A stretch of DNA of 64,000 nucleotides from Deinandra increscens subsp. villosa (Eukaryota; Streptophyta; Magnoliopsida; Asterales; Asteraceae): assembly GCA_039602395.1 (NCBI GenBank), contig JBCNJP010000025.1:52860555-52924554 (forward strand). Direction: 5' to 3'. The notes under the pieces were generated by a model. The model was given only the letters and a program-made list of their open reading frames with translations, was not told where the DNA came from and searched no databases. Made by a program: the position numbers and the translations under genes. Position 1 is the first letter of the stretch. Every line of letters begins with the position of its first letter. Below, piece by piece: positions 25,030 through 37,452 of this stretch.

Positions 25030-25970
25030 GGTAGCCAGCGAAACTACCGAGCGAAACTATAATGTCGCCCGGCAGCTTGTTGGCTCACTTGTGATCAGAG
25101 CCAGTTTCGCCTGGCTAGCGAAACTGCCAGCGAAACTAGGCCCTGATATATAATAACATAAAGCCCTAGTTGCTTCATTTTGTTGCACCATTCTCTCCAA
25201 AACACACATACACCTCTGGAAATCTGGTCAGTCGAGAAACACAACCAAACATCAAGACCTCAGCCTCAAGACAACATCCATTCGATTCCTTGATCGAATC
25301 GTGAGTCCCAAAACCTTTCTTTTATGCCTTTTCTTTGAGTTTTCTTATAAAGCATGCTTAAACCTTCATGAAATTGCTTGATCTGCTAGTATGTTGCTTA
25401 GGGATGATAGATCTGTTATAAAGTTCACAACTTTGCGTATGAAATCCAACCATGATAGAGATTTATGCTATTTTAGTCATTTTAGGGTTTTATATGTATT
25501 TTGGGTGATTTGATGACAAAATGCATGTTTTAGGTGCTAAAGCTTACTGATTTATGTTGGTAAATGCCCATGTATGCTAAATAATGAATTGCATGTAAGA
25601 TCGGAAGCTGTTAGGGTGATTTTTAGGCTGATCCGTATGTTTTTCGCGACCAGCGAAACTGTGGTGTTCTCTGGGTGAAACTGTCCAGCGAAACTATGTA
25701 TATCTCCTTCCAGCGACACTATGCAGCGAAACTGTAATGTCGCTGGGTAAACCGACTAGACCAGCTCGAGCGAATCTACCGAGCGAAATTCCCTGAACGA
25801 AAGTTCAAACCAGTTTCGGGCGAAACTAGGCTAGCGAAACTGTGCCAACAGTTTCGAGCGAAACTAGCCTAGCGAAACTGTGTCATCGGGCATTGCCTAG
25901 CGAAAGTGCTGCCCGTGCACACAGCGAAACTGACTAGCGAAACTGCTAGCGAAACTGAGACCAGAAATCT
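25030..25970. repeat. AGCGAAACT short-repeat clusters in G
   Basis: The motif AGCGAAACT and variants recur in two clusters (about 25030-25145 and 25645-25960), usually 10-40 bp apart, partly in alternating context with CTAG or CCAG before it. I see no coding function; 24790-26555 holds no supported gene. Confidence 0.7.
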
Positions 25971-26558
25971 AAACTTATACAATTTGCTTGAATGTTATGC
26001 CATGACGTACATGATTATGCCATGATGATACATGCTTTGATTTCTGATATGTATGAACCCTTGTTTATGATCAACCATTGGTGTCGTGTGTCTGTATGTC
26101 GAGTCATAAGTTCCAACGTGCTATGTTATCGGCCATAGCGACGTTAAGTAAAGATTAGACACAAAACTAACACTTAAGACCTAAACGTGTTCATAGGTCT
26201 TCGTTAAGCAAACTTGGAATATTAACAAGTGTAGCAGTGCAACCAAAGGTGAGTGTCACTAACCCAGTTACCGTGAACCCGTTTGGGTTACACCGATCAA
26301 CTAAAAGTAAAACAATGCTGACAAACTCGAGAGTGCGAGGCACCTCCCTGATGAACGTGAAAACTCGGAGTGCTCGGCACCCATTGGATGAACTTGAAGT
26401 GTTTTATGGGAAACACTTGTAAAAACTTAACAAACTATTTCTGAAACGAAAACCGTTTTAATATGACTAGCGTAGGTTAAAGTCTAAACCACATGATATC
26501 ACATGATTTCTAAGGATGCCTTGAAAACTTAAAAGTCCTCAACTAAATTGTACCATTA

Positions 26559-26595
26559 CACTACGTCAAAATTCACCTTTGGCCACGGACAAAAA
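26559..26595 (+). repeat. CACTA D left terminal inverted repeat
   Basis: Perfect 13-bp terminus CACTACGTCAAAA, then six mismatched bases, then TTTGGCCACGG shared with the inverted right end (41271-41303). Confidence 0.95.
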
Positions 26596-26599
26596 CCGT

Positions 26600-27660
26600 G
26601 ACAAAAGGTGTTTTGTCACGTTTTTTTTTTCCATTCCAAACGACACCATAGGTGCCGTGACCATATGTACCCTACGGCCACGTTACAATATCAGTGGCTG
26701 AAGCCACCTATAAGCGTGGCTAAATGGTACCAATATTTGTTGTTGTAATCAAACAATTCTTCAGAAAAGCGTGGCGAAAGGGTTCCATCGGCCACATGTG
26801 TTTGGTTAACGTGGCCTTTGGTATTTTATGGTCACGTATATTCGTGTTTTAGCCACATACATTATAAAAATACGTGGCCAAAGGGTTGCTGAAATCATAC
26901 ATTTTGTCACAGTACGAGTGGCCAAAGGGTGGCAACGGCCACGTTAAAATATGAATGGCGTGGCCTTTGGTATTATATGGTGACGTATATTTGTGTTTTA
27001 GCCACATATGTAATAAAAAAACGTGGCCAAATGGGTTGCTGAAATTATAATTTTTGTCCCAATACGCGTGGCCAAAGGTTGGCAACCGCCACGTCAAAAT
27101 ATGAATAGCGTGGCCTTTGGTATTATATGGTCACGTATATTTGTGTTTTAGCCACATATGATATGAAATAACGTGGCCAAATGGGTTGCTGAAATCATAC
27201 ATTTTGTCCCAATACGCGTGGCCAAAGGGTGGCAACGGCCACATTAAAATATAATAAGGGTGGCCTTTGGTATTATATGGTCACGTATATTTGTGTTTTA
27301 GCCACATATATTTGGAAAAAAAAAGTGGCTAAAGGGTAGTTGAAATCATACATTTTGTCTCAATACGCGTGGCCAAATGGTGGCAACGGCCACGTTAAGA
27401 TATAAAAAACGTGACCTTTGGTATTATATGGTCACGTATATTTGTGTTTTAGCCACATATATTTGGAAAAAGAAAGTGGCCAAAGGGTAGTTGAAATCAT
27501 ACATTTTGTCTCAATACGCGTGGCCAAATGGTGGCAACGGCCACGTTAAGATATAAAAAGCGTGGCCTTTGGTATTATATGGTCACGTATATTTGTGTTT
27601 TAGCCACATATATTTGGAAAAAGAAAGTGGCCAAAGGGTAGTTGAAATCATACATTTTAT
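26600..27660. repeat. D left subterminal repeats, ~150-bp tandem array
   Basis: Six copies of a unit carrying CGTATATTTGTGTTTTAG start at about 26835, 26984, 27134, 27284, 27435 and 27586, a period of 149-151 bp. Each unit contains several GTGGCCAAAGGG and TGGCCTTTGGTAT motifs in both orientations. This matches subterminal transposase-binding repeats of CACTA elements. Confidence 0.9.
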
Positions 27661-28066
27661 CTCAATGAACCCTATATTTAATTACAAATCAAATAAAATT
27701 TAATTACAACTCAAATAAAATTTAACACATATATTTAATTACAAATAAAATAAAATTCAATTGCAAGTCAATACAAATGAAATACAAATAAAAAATTAAA
27801 GAAAATTACACTGCATACAAGCATTATTCTCAATCTAATTCAATTACAAGTCAACAACACTACCGCGTAAGTGGTCTTCATCTTCAACTGTCCAGATTTG
27901 AGCTTAATTAGGACCATTTTTTATTGTATTCCTTCCTATACCAAAACATATAATTGATAATTAGGTTATGGAAATTGATCATAATATATATAGCAATTTT
28001 GAAATACTTACCACCATGATAGATATGGACTGAGGAGTGCCATTTTATTGCAAGTAGTATGGGTCA
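27661..28066. other. D interior, AT-rich, no gene seen
   Basis: AT-rich sequence with repeated AATTACAA(A/G)TCAAATA blocks at 27675-27790. Downstream flank of the possible gene at 28067-30117. Confidence 0.5.
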
Positions 28067-30117
28067 TCAGGTCCTACAGTTCAATTGATTTCCAGATGAA
28101 CATTAGATATCCAGATGAACTTAAAACATCCGGATGAAGATCACATTAATTAAGTTCCAGATCAACTTCAAAGTCAGTTGAACTTTGTTTGCTACACATC
28201 TCACCATTTGTTCCAACAATCCCTAGCTGGCCCAAGTGTTTGAGGTACCAAATAACATTTAAAATGGGACTACATGACATTACCAAACAGATTACTGTGA
28301 AAATATAGAACGGAATGAAACTTGACTGGCAAATATTTACCTTTTTCTTTTCAACCGCTTCAGACGAGGTTGATCGACCACCGATTTCACGCCCTACAGT
28401 TCAATTAATTACTAGTAAATGAGCAATCAAACCTATAATGAGTTTGACAAATACTAACCGTTGTGTGTATGTCAGCATGATTAGTGCTGTGGCTAGATCC
28501 AACAAAAATCTCCTTAGAATTTTCCTAGAACAATGTTTTTGAAATGGTAAAAAGTTAGACCAGAATAATGACGCAGACCTATCATGAAAGTATTTATTCT
28601 GTTTTTTTAATCTAACATAAGTTGTTCCAGTTTTATTCATACAGATTATGTATATACTCTATTTTTTCATATTAACATACATTTTCAATGAATAATAGCA
28701 GGGCCCCATTTAACTCATATCTTTGTTCTTACATGAAGTATATATTCTTATGTACCATGAACTTGCATCTATTTGTGTTCTTCAGGAACATGAGTTCATC
28801 CGGATTGTGTTCTTCATGAACAAGAGTGTATGTGATTATAAGGCACTTGAAAAATAGTATGATTAATTAAGTTGTGATGTAAAGAATTCACCTCTGTAGA
28901 TGCCGGAGCATTAAGTTTGTGTGGTAGCGGTGGTCCAATTGCAGATAGATGAGCTATAAGTAGATCAAGTTTTTTCTCCGATTCTTGAATCTTCAAGAAG
29001 AGGGCCTTAATCTGTTCATTTTTTTCATCCCTAAGAAGTCTCTCCTCTTTAAGTTCGAACTCAAGTTTTTCCAATTGACCATCACTGTTGTTGGACCGAT
29101 TCTTGAATTTTGTACAATTAACAGAATGTAGTTAGATGCTTTTTAACAAAGTACATAAATAGGAAAGCATGCAGACCCTATTGATTCATTATCTCTTAGT
29201 TAGTTCTTAATTATTAATATATCACATAAAGACCCTATTGATTGATTATTTGATATGTTATACACAAATTAAAGACATCTAAAGGGAAGAGTGGAACACA
29301 TCATGTCTTCAGTGGATATAAACAAACAGTTCACCATTTCTAGCAGAGTAGCAGATGCATGACATCAACATTCTTCTATTCTTCTACAGGGGATTTAAAC
29401 TAAAATTTCTTTATTTTGTACCCCTCTAACATGAACCTACAAAAAATGTTGGAAACATTCCTATATATGTCCTCTAGGATCATTTCCTAGCTAGTAATTA
29501 ATGACCAGAGTAACGTAAATTAGTTCTTAGTTATTAATACATCACATAAAGACCCTATTGACTAATTATTTGATATGTTATACCCAAATTTAAGACATCC
29601 AAAGGGAAGAGCAGAACACATCATGTCTTCAGTGGATATAATTAAACAAACAGTTCACCATTTCTAGCAGTGTACATAAAGAAGAAAGGAGGTTCACCAG
29701 TAACATGAATCTACAAACATGTGCATATGCTTGACCTCAACATTCCTAGCATAAAAATAACTAATTTAGCATGCTCCCCCAGTCATTTAAGAAGGTAAAT
29801 AACTAATTTAGCATAAAATGAATGGGTTGAAATGAATGGAGAGGATATCTGCAATATATACCCATTCCTAATCAATTCTGTATGAAACGAAATTTTATCG
29901 ATCTGTAACTGTAACTGTACACAAATTCAGGGATCCCAAGTTAAACGTGTATCAATAATAAACAAAAGAAACAATTTTATGAAAACAGATTGTAAGTAAT
30001 GAAACGGAATAACTTGACAATTACCGTTTTCTGGACTGAATGGTCTCCCAAATCACATCCCACTTCTGAAGAATCGCTAGCGCTGGCTGTTGAAGCTATT
30101 CGTTGTTGAAGCTCCAT
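28067..30117 (-). CDS. Possible four-exon coiled-coil protein gene inside D
   Basis: I do not recognise the family. Splice signals and phase suggest exons 30117-30025, 29101-28892, 28393-28341 and 28073-28067, giving about 120 residues. Exon 1 starts MELQQRIAS and ends at ACG|GTAATT. Exon 2 (acceptor TTCAAG) is a charged coiled coil around LEKLEFELKEERLLRDEK and ends at GAG|GTGAAT. Exon 3 follows CTGTAG and ends in a basic patch (KRLKRKR), and exon 4 adds a stop. It may be the C-terminal part of a TNPA-like CACTA protein or a captured gene; position alone cannot decide. The second intron frame of exon 3 (GREIGGRSTSSEAVEKKK) is an alternative reading. Confidence 0.35.
28671..28760. repeat. D dispersed repeat, copy 1
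   Basis: A stretch with CATTTTCAATGAAT...ATAGCAG and CTTACATGAAGTATATATTC recurs at 36763-36840 and 37074-37160, all in the same orientation within D. Confidence 0.75.
29219..29670. repeat. Imperfect direct repeat of ~135 bp in the first intron of the possible D gene
   Basis: 29219-29350 and 29537-29670 share ATCACATAAAGACCCTATTG and, further on, AACACATCATGTCTTCAGTG. They are separated by about 190 bp. Confidence 0.75.
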
Positions 30118-30749
30118 GGAAGATGTGAATGAAATGGATGAGAAAGAAGACCTAGTTATTCGCTGGAGGTTTTTAATTGGAAATTTTCTGATAAAGTGAG
30201 AGGGAATCGATAATAAGTAAATTTAGTTCGAAATTTTGGGTGTAGTTTGAACTAATGGTGGGAAATTCAAATTTTTTGGTGAAAATTTTTAACTAAAAGG
30301 GGGGGAATTGTTCAAACTGATAAAAAAACCCAAAATTAATATAAACAATATGTATATTAAACATAATTAAACATAAACATAATTAATTAATTAATTAAAT
30401 GTCTCCACGTGGCTCTTCCAGCGGGTTCTTCTTGAAGATGAAATCCATAACTGTGATCCTTTAAGCAGATCTGGATGACGATCGGAGTTAAAAGCCCTAA
30501 TTAACAAAATTACGTTTTAATATATATTAACTTTATTATTTTATTTTAGATATAATAAACAAGATTTTATTTACATGTGCCTTGTGGCCGTGATAACGCA
30601 ACTACAAAAAACGGATACATTACTAAAACACAACTCAAAAATGAAAATGATAAATTACTATGCAATTCAGAATAAAAATACCAAAAGACGTACCGCCATG
30701 TTGTGAATTTCTCATGTATAATAATTTTGTTTCCAAAAATATTAAACGA
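30118..30749. other. D interior, likely upstream region of the minus-strand gene
   Basis: AT-rich, with no supported coding sequence. 30330-30395 is dominated by AATTAATTAA and AAACATAATT units. Confidence 0.45.
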
Positions 30750-31915
30750 CATCCAGTTAGGATGTTGAGGAGCAATTAGGACCAACTAGACTCAATGAGG
30801 ACTAAATACTGACAATTAGCGTCATTTATAAAGATACTTTAGTGAAGACCAGTTATGGTCAATTAATATGGTCAATGAATACGAATTTGGACCAGTTCAA
30901 TGAGAAGGTCGATTATGCTCATAGGACCGATAAGGACGGAGCATGAAGGAAGTGACTAATGAGGATTGATAATCAAGTATGACCAATTAGGACTAATTGG
31001 GGCCAATTAGTTAAAATGAGGACCAATGATACCAATAAGGGTAAATCAGGGTTAGTGATCGTCGATTAAGACCAATTAGGTTCAATTAGGGTCAATGAGG
31101 ACCAATTAGGACCAATAAGGATGAATTATGACTTATTAGGGCCAGTTAGGACCGATGAGGGCCAATTAGACAGAATAAGTACCAATATGGCTCAATTCGG
31201 GTTAATGAGGAGCAATTAGGACCAATAAGGATGAATTATGACTTATTAGGGCCAGTTAGGACCGATGAGGGCCAATTAGACAGAATAAGTACCAATATGG
31301 CGCAATTCGGGTTAATGAGGAGCAATTTGAACAAAATGGACCAATAAGCACCAATTAGTGTCAGTTAACCTCAATAAGGACCTACTAGACTTATCGTTTA
31401 CCATTTACTTTGTAGTACAACAAATTTGAGTCAATTAGGCCCAATTGACCGCAATTGATTATAATTGGTCCTAAATGAGCCTAATTGATCGTAATTGACC
31501 GTAAGTGATCTTCATTGAACCTAACCGAGCCGAATAGACTATAATTGACCTTCATTGGCCCTAATTCATCCTAACTGAGTGTGACTGGCCCTCATTGGTA
31601 CTCATTTGTCATAAATGACCATGGTCAACCTTAATTCAGTCTACTGGTCCTCATTGAGCGTAATTTGGCCCTCAATCGGCCTAATAGACCCTAATTGGTG
31701 ATATTTGGTCCTCATAAGGGGTCGACATTGAGCAAAATCGACCCTCGTTAATTAGTTATAACTGGTCTTCATCAGTGACCCTAATTGATCCTCATTGACC
31801 CAAATTGACCCCAATTTACCCTAATTGGGCCTCGTGGCTTCGTTGGTCCTAATTGGTCCTACTTTATCTTCATTTGTCCTCACCGGTCTTAATCGACCCT
31901 AATTGATGTGGATTC
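30750..31915. repeat. Degenerate 10-bp minisatellite with orientation switch
   Basis: From about 30750 to 31390 the plus strand is built of 10-bp units close to ACCAATTAGG, in register for long runs. From about 31430 to 31915 units close to CTAATTGACC dominate, the reverse complement of the first type. The turn falls in a roughly 40-bp unit-free stretch near 31390-31430. A 110-bp block of eleven units is repeated back to back at 31101-31210 and 31211-31320 with three or four changes. No coding frame spans it. The AATT core recurs about once per helical turn. Confidence 0.88.
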
Positions 31916-32217
31916 AATTAAAATAAATCTTTAATCCTAATAAAGCAATAAAATGATTGCCACATGGCCTTTTTCTAGGGCCTCCACATCATCATGTCCA
32001 CATGTCAACACTAGATTAAATTAATATATAAATTTTAAAATAAATTCAATATATTATTTCAACTTTATAAATATAAAATTGAACCTTACATTTAATAAAA
32101 TTTAAATTTCTAATTAATGTAATGAAACTTCAAATCTTTTAAAATTTCTAAACTTAAATTTTCAAATCTTTCATCTTTTTTTTTCTTTCAGTTATCTCAT
32201 TTTATGAATCAAAATTC

Positions 32218-32248
32218 AACCCGTATATTTTACGGGTTACTAACCTAG
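32218..32248 (+). mobile_element. Helitron-like 3' terminus inside D
   Basis: A 7-bp stem AACCCGT/ACGGGTT with a 7-nt loop is followed by six bases and CTAG, then T. A small hairpin just before a CTRR end inserted next to T is the signature of plant Helitron 3' ends. The preceding 330 bp are AT-rich, as is usual. I could not fix a 5' TC end, so the body is not delimited; it may include the decamer array. Confidence 0.65.
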
Positions 32249-32482
32249 TTAATAATATTTTTCTAAACCAAATTAAATTATCAAAAATTTCCCCCATCCC
32301 AATTTCAACTAAATGGGCAAACTCCAATAACTTCCCCTGTTTCAATTCTTAGGGTTCATTGTGATCCAGAAGAACTGCCGTTAGTGTAAAACTGCATTTT
32401 CGAAAAACAGTTACCCTCTATTTTCTCTCCAGGTTTCTAATTGGCGATTTAAACCTAAACCTTACTCTCTAATTTCTACCAA

Positions 32483-35400
32483 ATGGCACCCAAATTGAAT
32501 CGAAAGGCTGCATCAAAGGCTACTCAACTGTTCTTCGCCGAACACAATGTTGTAGCGTACTTCGAGAAGTCTGATAAGTCAAAGCTATTTGATGAAATGA
32601 ACGATTTCCTCGAGAAATCCAACACTCATTTTGCTTTAACTGTGAATCCTGTAATATGCAAGCAGAGAATTGCTGAATTTTGGGACTCAGCCAAAAAATC
32701 TGTTGATAGCAACGGGGTTGGTAAAATTGACTCTAGAGTCAATGGGAATGAGATTAGTTTGACTGAAGAAATGATACGGAAGCATCTGAAATTCAATGAT
32801 GCAGGAGGTGATCCTGATTACAAGTCTGAATTGTACTTGAAGACGTACGAAGCAATTGGGTATGGGGGTGACTTAACTTGTGGGACCATCAAAAAGGGAC
32901 AACTACCCTATGTTTGGCGATATCTTGCTCATACCATTCTCCACTGCCTGTCTCACAAGAAAACTGCGTGGGATGAACTTGCTGCACCTCAATCATCCGC
33001 TTTTCATGGATTGGTAAATGGCCTCAATTTTAACTTTTCAAAAATGATATTTGATGGAATGCTGGAAAATCTAAAACCTAAAAGGATCTTTTACATGTAC
33101 CCCAGATTCATCCAACACATTCTCAATTGTGAATTTCCAAATCTGCAAATCTCTGATCAACATCTTGAACTAAAATCTTTTACAAGTAAAACATTTTCTA
33201 ACATGCAAGTGAACAAAACTGTTTTCCTTGGTAAAGACACATCACACCCTATTCCTAAGGCCAGGACTGCTCCTGAGCAAACTGCTCCTGGTGACAACAT
33301 TGTTACACCAACAAGTGTTGAGCCCACACCAGACCGACCATCCTCTTCCACTGATATACAAATTCCCACCATTCCCACCAAAAGGAAGAGGATGTCCACA
33401 TCAAAAACCACACCCAAAAATACCACACGCACTCCACAATCACCCAGAAGGAAGAGGACTAGGTCTCCTATACCTAGACCCTCCACAGGACTACCTCAGA
33501 ATGAGGGTGGTATATCACCTAGGCCACGTGAAGTAGATTCCCCAACCCTTATTGCAGGGAATATACTGCTGGACTTGGTTCAATCACCCAACCGACATTC
33601 CGGTGATAAGGTGACTTGCAGTAGTGATGAAGCAAGTCAGGTGGAAAGGGCTGACACTACTCATGAAGTCCCACTGGACCCTGAGGACAGTGCCAACATC
33701 ATTAAGACCCAATCCACGGCAACTGTTTCTGTCAGGGAACCTATTCAGGAACCTTTGATTGACAACAGGAATCCCAGGTGCCAAGAAACCATGGGTGCTG
33801 AGCATGAACAAGGTCGGCTTGTTTGCTCTTCTTTGCTCAAAGATACTGGCAACACACCAGTTGAGAGCAGCATGACACATACTGAATTGACGGTTCGATG
33901 TACAAAACTTGAAAATGAATTGGCAGCTCTCCGTGCAATTGTGAGAGCTCAAGGAGAAGAAATTGAACGGTTGAAGGCAGGACAATCTGTGAAAGCCACT
34001 GATAGGTAAGGTTGTCAACCATGCATACGTTGAAATGAAATTCACATGCAAAACTAGATTTAATTCAAAATAGGATCTTGCACAGGGTGTCTTCCTCAGA
34101 TGTTGATGAAGTTGAACAAGTTGATCCGGTGGAACAACTTCATCCGGAGGAAGAAGGCCATGTTGATCCGGTTGAACAAGTTGATCCGGTTGAACAACTT
34201 CATCCGGAGAAAGAAGGCCATGTTGATCCGGTTGAACAACTTCATCCGGAGGAAGAAGGCCATGTTGATCAGGTTGAACTAGTTGATCCGGTTGAACAAC
34301 TTCATCCGGAGGAAGAAGGCCATGTTGATCAGGTTGAACTAGTTGATCCGGTTGAACATCTTCATCAGGTGCAAGTGACTGCTGATAATCAGATTATCAC
34401 AAGCGTGATGAGTGATCTGCAAACCACAAATGTGGATATAGCTCCTGAAGCTCTATCTTTCATGAGAAAAATGATGATTAGGAATACTCTTAACTGCACT
34501 TGGTTTAGGAGTGCTCCATCTCTGCCCACCATTCCTCTTTTAAAGCCAATCACTGCTGAGGAAATTCCTGAGCAAGTTATCTCGGAAGCCAGTCCCAATG
34601 CTGCAACTTCACTTCATGAGTCTCCAAAACCTGCTGATGATGATTCTCTTGATGAGAGAAGTATCTCTGGTTTCACTGACATGGAGGATGATGATAATCT
34701 GAGCACAGGAGGTCAGAGAGAAGACATGGACCCTGTTACAAAGGCTCTGTTGGATCAGTATGAAAAGGAGAATGCTGAGATACGAAAGAAGTTCCAAGAA
34801 CAGAAGGAAATTGCAGAGTTTGAAGAACAGAAACGACTACTCATAGAAGAAGGTATTTATGAGTATGTCATCAACAATGCAGACCTAATGTTCTTCATCA
34901 ATGAAGCAAGGAGAAGATCTGATCTGTACATAGAAGAAAGAATTGCCAAAGCCGAAAAGAAAGGTCTTTCAGACAGAGTTGAGATGTACAGAAAGCTCTT
35001 ATGTAATGAGTATAGGATCATTCGGATGAAGAGAAGTGAAGATAACAAAATTTTAGTAGGTCAGTTCAGTGCAATGCTCAAAAGCAAGGAGTGTTTCACT
35101 GATGCATGGGTTGATGATATGAAGGGTGATGACTTGATCAAGTGGATGTACATGATCCTAGTCATCAGAGCTGATCAAGCCAAGGAGATGAATGTAAATA
35201 GATTTGTTGATAGCTCTTTAGAACAGGATCAACAAGAGAAGCAAGGTACTAGATATCAAACTCTATCTGAGGAGGATGACTTGCTGATTCATAAATGGTA
35301 CTTCAAGGAAATCATGATGGAGGACCCAAAAATAATCAACTCTTGCAAATTGCCAAGGCTGAGAAAAGACTATGAAGCTATCAGGAAGAGCCAAATTGAA

Positions 35401-36627
35401 AGGGAAAGAGTTACTGGTGTGAAAAGGCCACCAGGTATGCATGCTCTGTTTGACTCCATACATCCTGAAGGTATCAGCTACCTCAAAGAAAAGAAGAGTA
35501 AAGCTCATGTGCAAACTACTCGGCAAAAGAAGCCAAAGATCAACATTATCAAGGAAATGTTTGACACTGTCTCTGATCCTCATCTCTCATCATCTCAACC
35601 CTCCACCACAGCCTCACAACCGACTGCTCCCTCATTACCAGGTGCATTTTCTGGTCTGAACAGAACTCTAGCCTCACAGCAACCCAAAAGAAACCCTGCT
35701 GCTAGAACTATTAGACCAGAAAAAAAACCTAAACCTGTAAAATTAAAGCCTATTCCACCAAAGTTTAGAGCAGATAACTTCACACCCATTGTACCACATC
35801 CTCACCTAAACAAACCCCGAAAACCCTCATCTCCACCCAAGTCACCAGAAAAACCACCCACCAAGAGAATAAAGTCAGTGGCTAGGAAGGGAAAAGGAAA
35901 AGTGATCTATGAGGAGGATGAATACAGAGATGTCCATGCTGAAAGGAGAAGAATCATCTCCTGGAGGTATGATGATGAAGCGAAAGTATACCTGTTCACA
36001 ACCAGTTCATGTGAGGTACTAAAGTTTACAGCTGAAGAAGCTATGTGCAACCTCACTGACCATGAGTTGGGTGATGTTAGACAGTCACGTGTTGATATGA
36101 AGGGTGCGTGTTCACAAGAGGAATCCTTAATGGTGAGGATAAGGATGTATTTGGATGAGTTATACGGGGAAGTAGACGAAGCCACACAACGCAGCATTGA
36201 CAATCCTGTTTCGACACTTGAAGTTGATAAGGATGGAAATTTGGTAGTCTATAGAGCTGATGGGTCATTCACAACGCATAGTACAGTCCCAGATCCAGAA
36301 TGGAGCCAGGATGACAAAGACCGAATCCATTTAATAATGACAAGTAACAGGCTTCATCAGGTTTTTATTAAGAGAAAAAGGGTGACCAACTGGGAGTATA
36401 AGAAAGAAACAAACATGTATCACATTTTCACCAGTGAAGGTGAGACAATTAGAAGCTTACAGGATGCTCTAAATGGGCTTTCTGAAGATGAGATACGAGA
36501 TATTGTCAGGATTGGTGATACTGAGAGCAGAATAATGACACGGACCTTTCATGAAAGTCTCCTATGTAAGAAGGCCAAATTTCGGTTACAAGCTATTGAA
36601 GAGGAGAACAAGATGGGAACCGGATGA
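32483..36627 (+). CDS. Two-exon gene for a 1354-residue protein, related to the SIRE-type 3' ORF
   Basis: Exon 1 is 32483-34005, intron 34006-34085 (GTAAGG...TTGCACAG, 80 bp), exon 2 34086-36627; the join keeps frame. The N-terminal 240 residues contain VVAYFEKS, HFALTVNPVICKQ, YVWRYLAHTILHC and MYPRFIQHIL, shared with the copia C 3' ORF at the left edge and with 3' ORFs of Asteraceae SIRE-type elements. Then come a Ser/Thr/Pro-rich basic linker, a short coiled coil, a tandem acidic VDPVEQLHPEEEGH repeat, a long coiled coil (about residues 740-850), a basic region with KRIKSVARKGKGK, and two similar C-terminal modules (SWRYDDEAKVYLFTTSS and NWEYKKETNMYHIFTSE). No lesion is visible. Function unknown; it could be a captured retroelement ORF or a host-derived gene spread by elements. 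Confidence 0.75.
34104..34372 (+). repeat. In-frame tandem repeat coding VDPVEQLHPEEEGH units
   Basis: About five copies of a 14-residue acidic unit, some extended by a VDQVEL or VDPVEQ half-unit, at the start of exon 2. The repeat core is GTTGATCCGGTTGAACAACT followed by TCATCCGGAGGAAGAAGG. Copies are nearly identical, so expansion is recent. Confidence 0.9.
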
Positions 36628-37452
36628 AGTTGGCTGGAAGAAGAGTTGATCCCTGTATTTGTGTACAATTGCATAAGTTGTTGATCCAGTTTGTATGTTA
36701 ACATGATAGTTGTTACAGTTTTATTCATACACTTTTCATCTGTAATTAATAACATACACATTTTCAATGAATCATAGCAGACCTCCATTTCACTCATAAC
36801 TGTGATCTTACATGAAGGATATATTCATATGCTATGTTAGTGTAGTATATGTTGGCATTTTGATATGGTGGGATGAGATGATATATAAACAGGATAAATT
36901 TTACTTCTTAAGTAAATTGGAAGAAGAGAAAACCGGATGAACTACAATTCTTCAGGAAGAAGAGTTCATGAGGATTGAGAGAAGATGAACTAGAGTTCTT
37001 AAGGATGAACCGGATAAACTAGAGTTCTAAAGTTCTTCAGGATGGTTAACCAGTTTTCTTCTATTATAAATACATACACATTTTCAATGAATCATAGCAG
37101 ACTCCATTTTACTCATAACTGTGATCTTACATGAAGTATATATTCATATGTAATGTTAGTATATGTTGGCATTTTGATATGGTTGGATGAGATGATCGAT
37201 TTATAAACAGGATAAATCTTACTTCTAAATTGGATAAAATCACATCAGTTGACTGTAAAATCTACTTGCAACAATCAAATTTAGAATAAAATCAACTTAA
37301 ATGATTGAGATAAAATCTGTCGTCTATATAATTAATGGTGTTAACCAAAACAAAACATGAGGAAGAGCTTACAAAAACTTTCATATATATATATATATTG
37401 ATCTTTATACAAAGATTTTCATCAGATCCTATACAAAAATCTATCTAACTAG
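36628..37452. repeat. 3' flank of the D gene with duplicated segments
   Basis: 36763-36905 and 37074-37213 are near-identical copies that include CATTTTCAATGAATCATAGC and GTTGGCATTTTGATATGG. Between them are GATGAACTAGAGTTCTT-type repeats. No coding sequence is supported. Confidence 0.75.

Noticed and set aside
28067..30117. Calling this gene the CACTA transposase TNPA
   Set aside because: Only a coiled coil and a basic tail are visible; no diagnostic transposase motif could be confirmed by eye.
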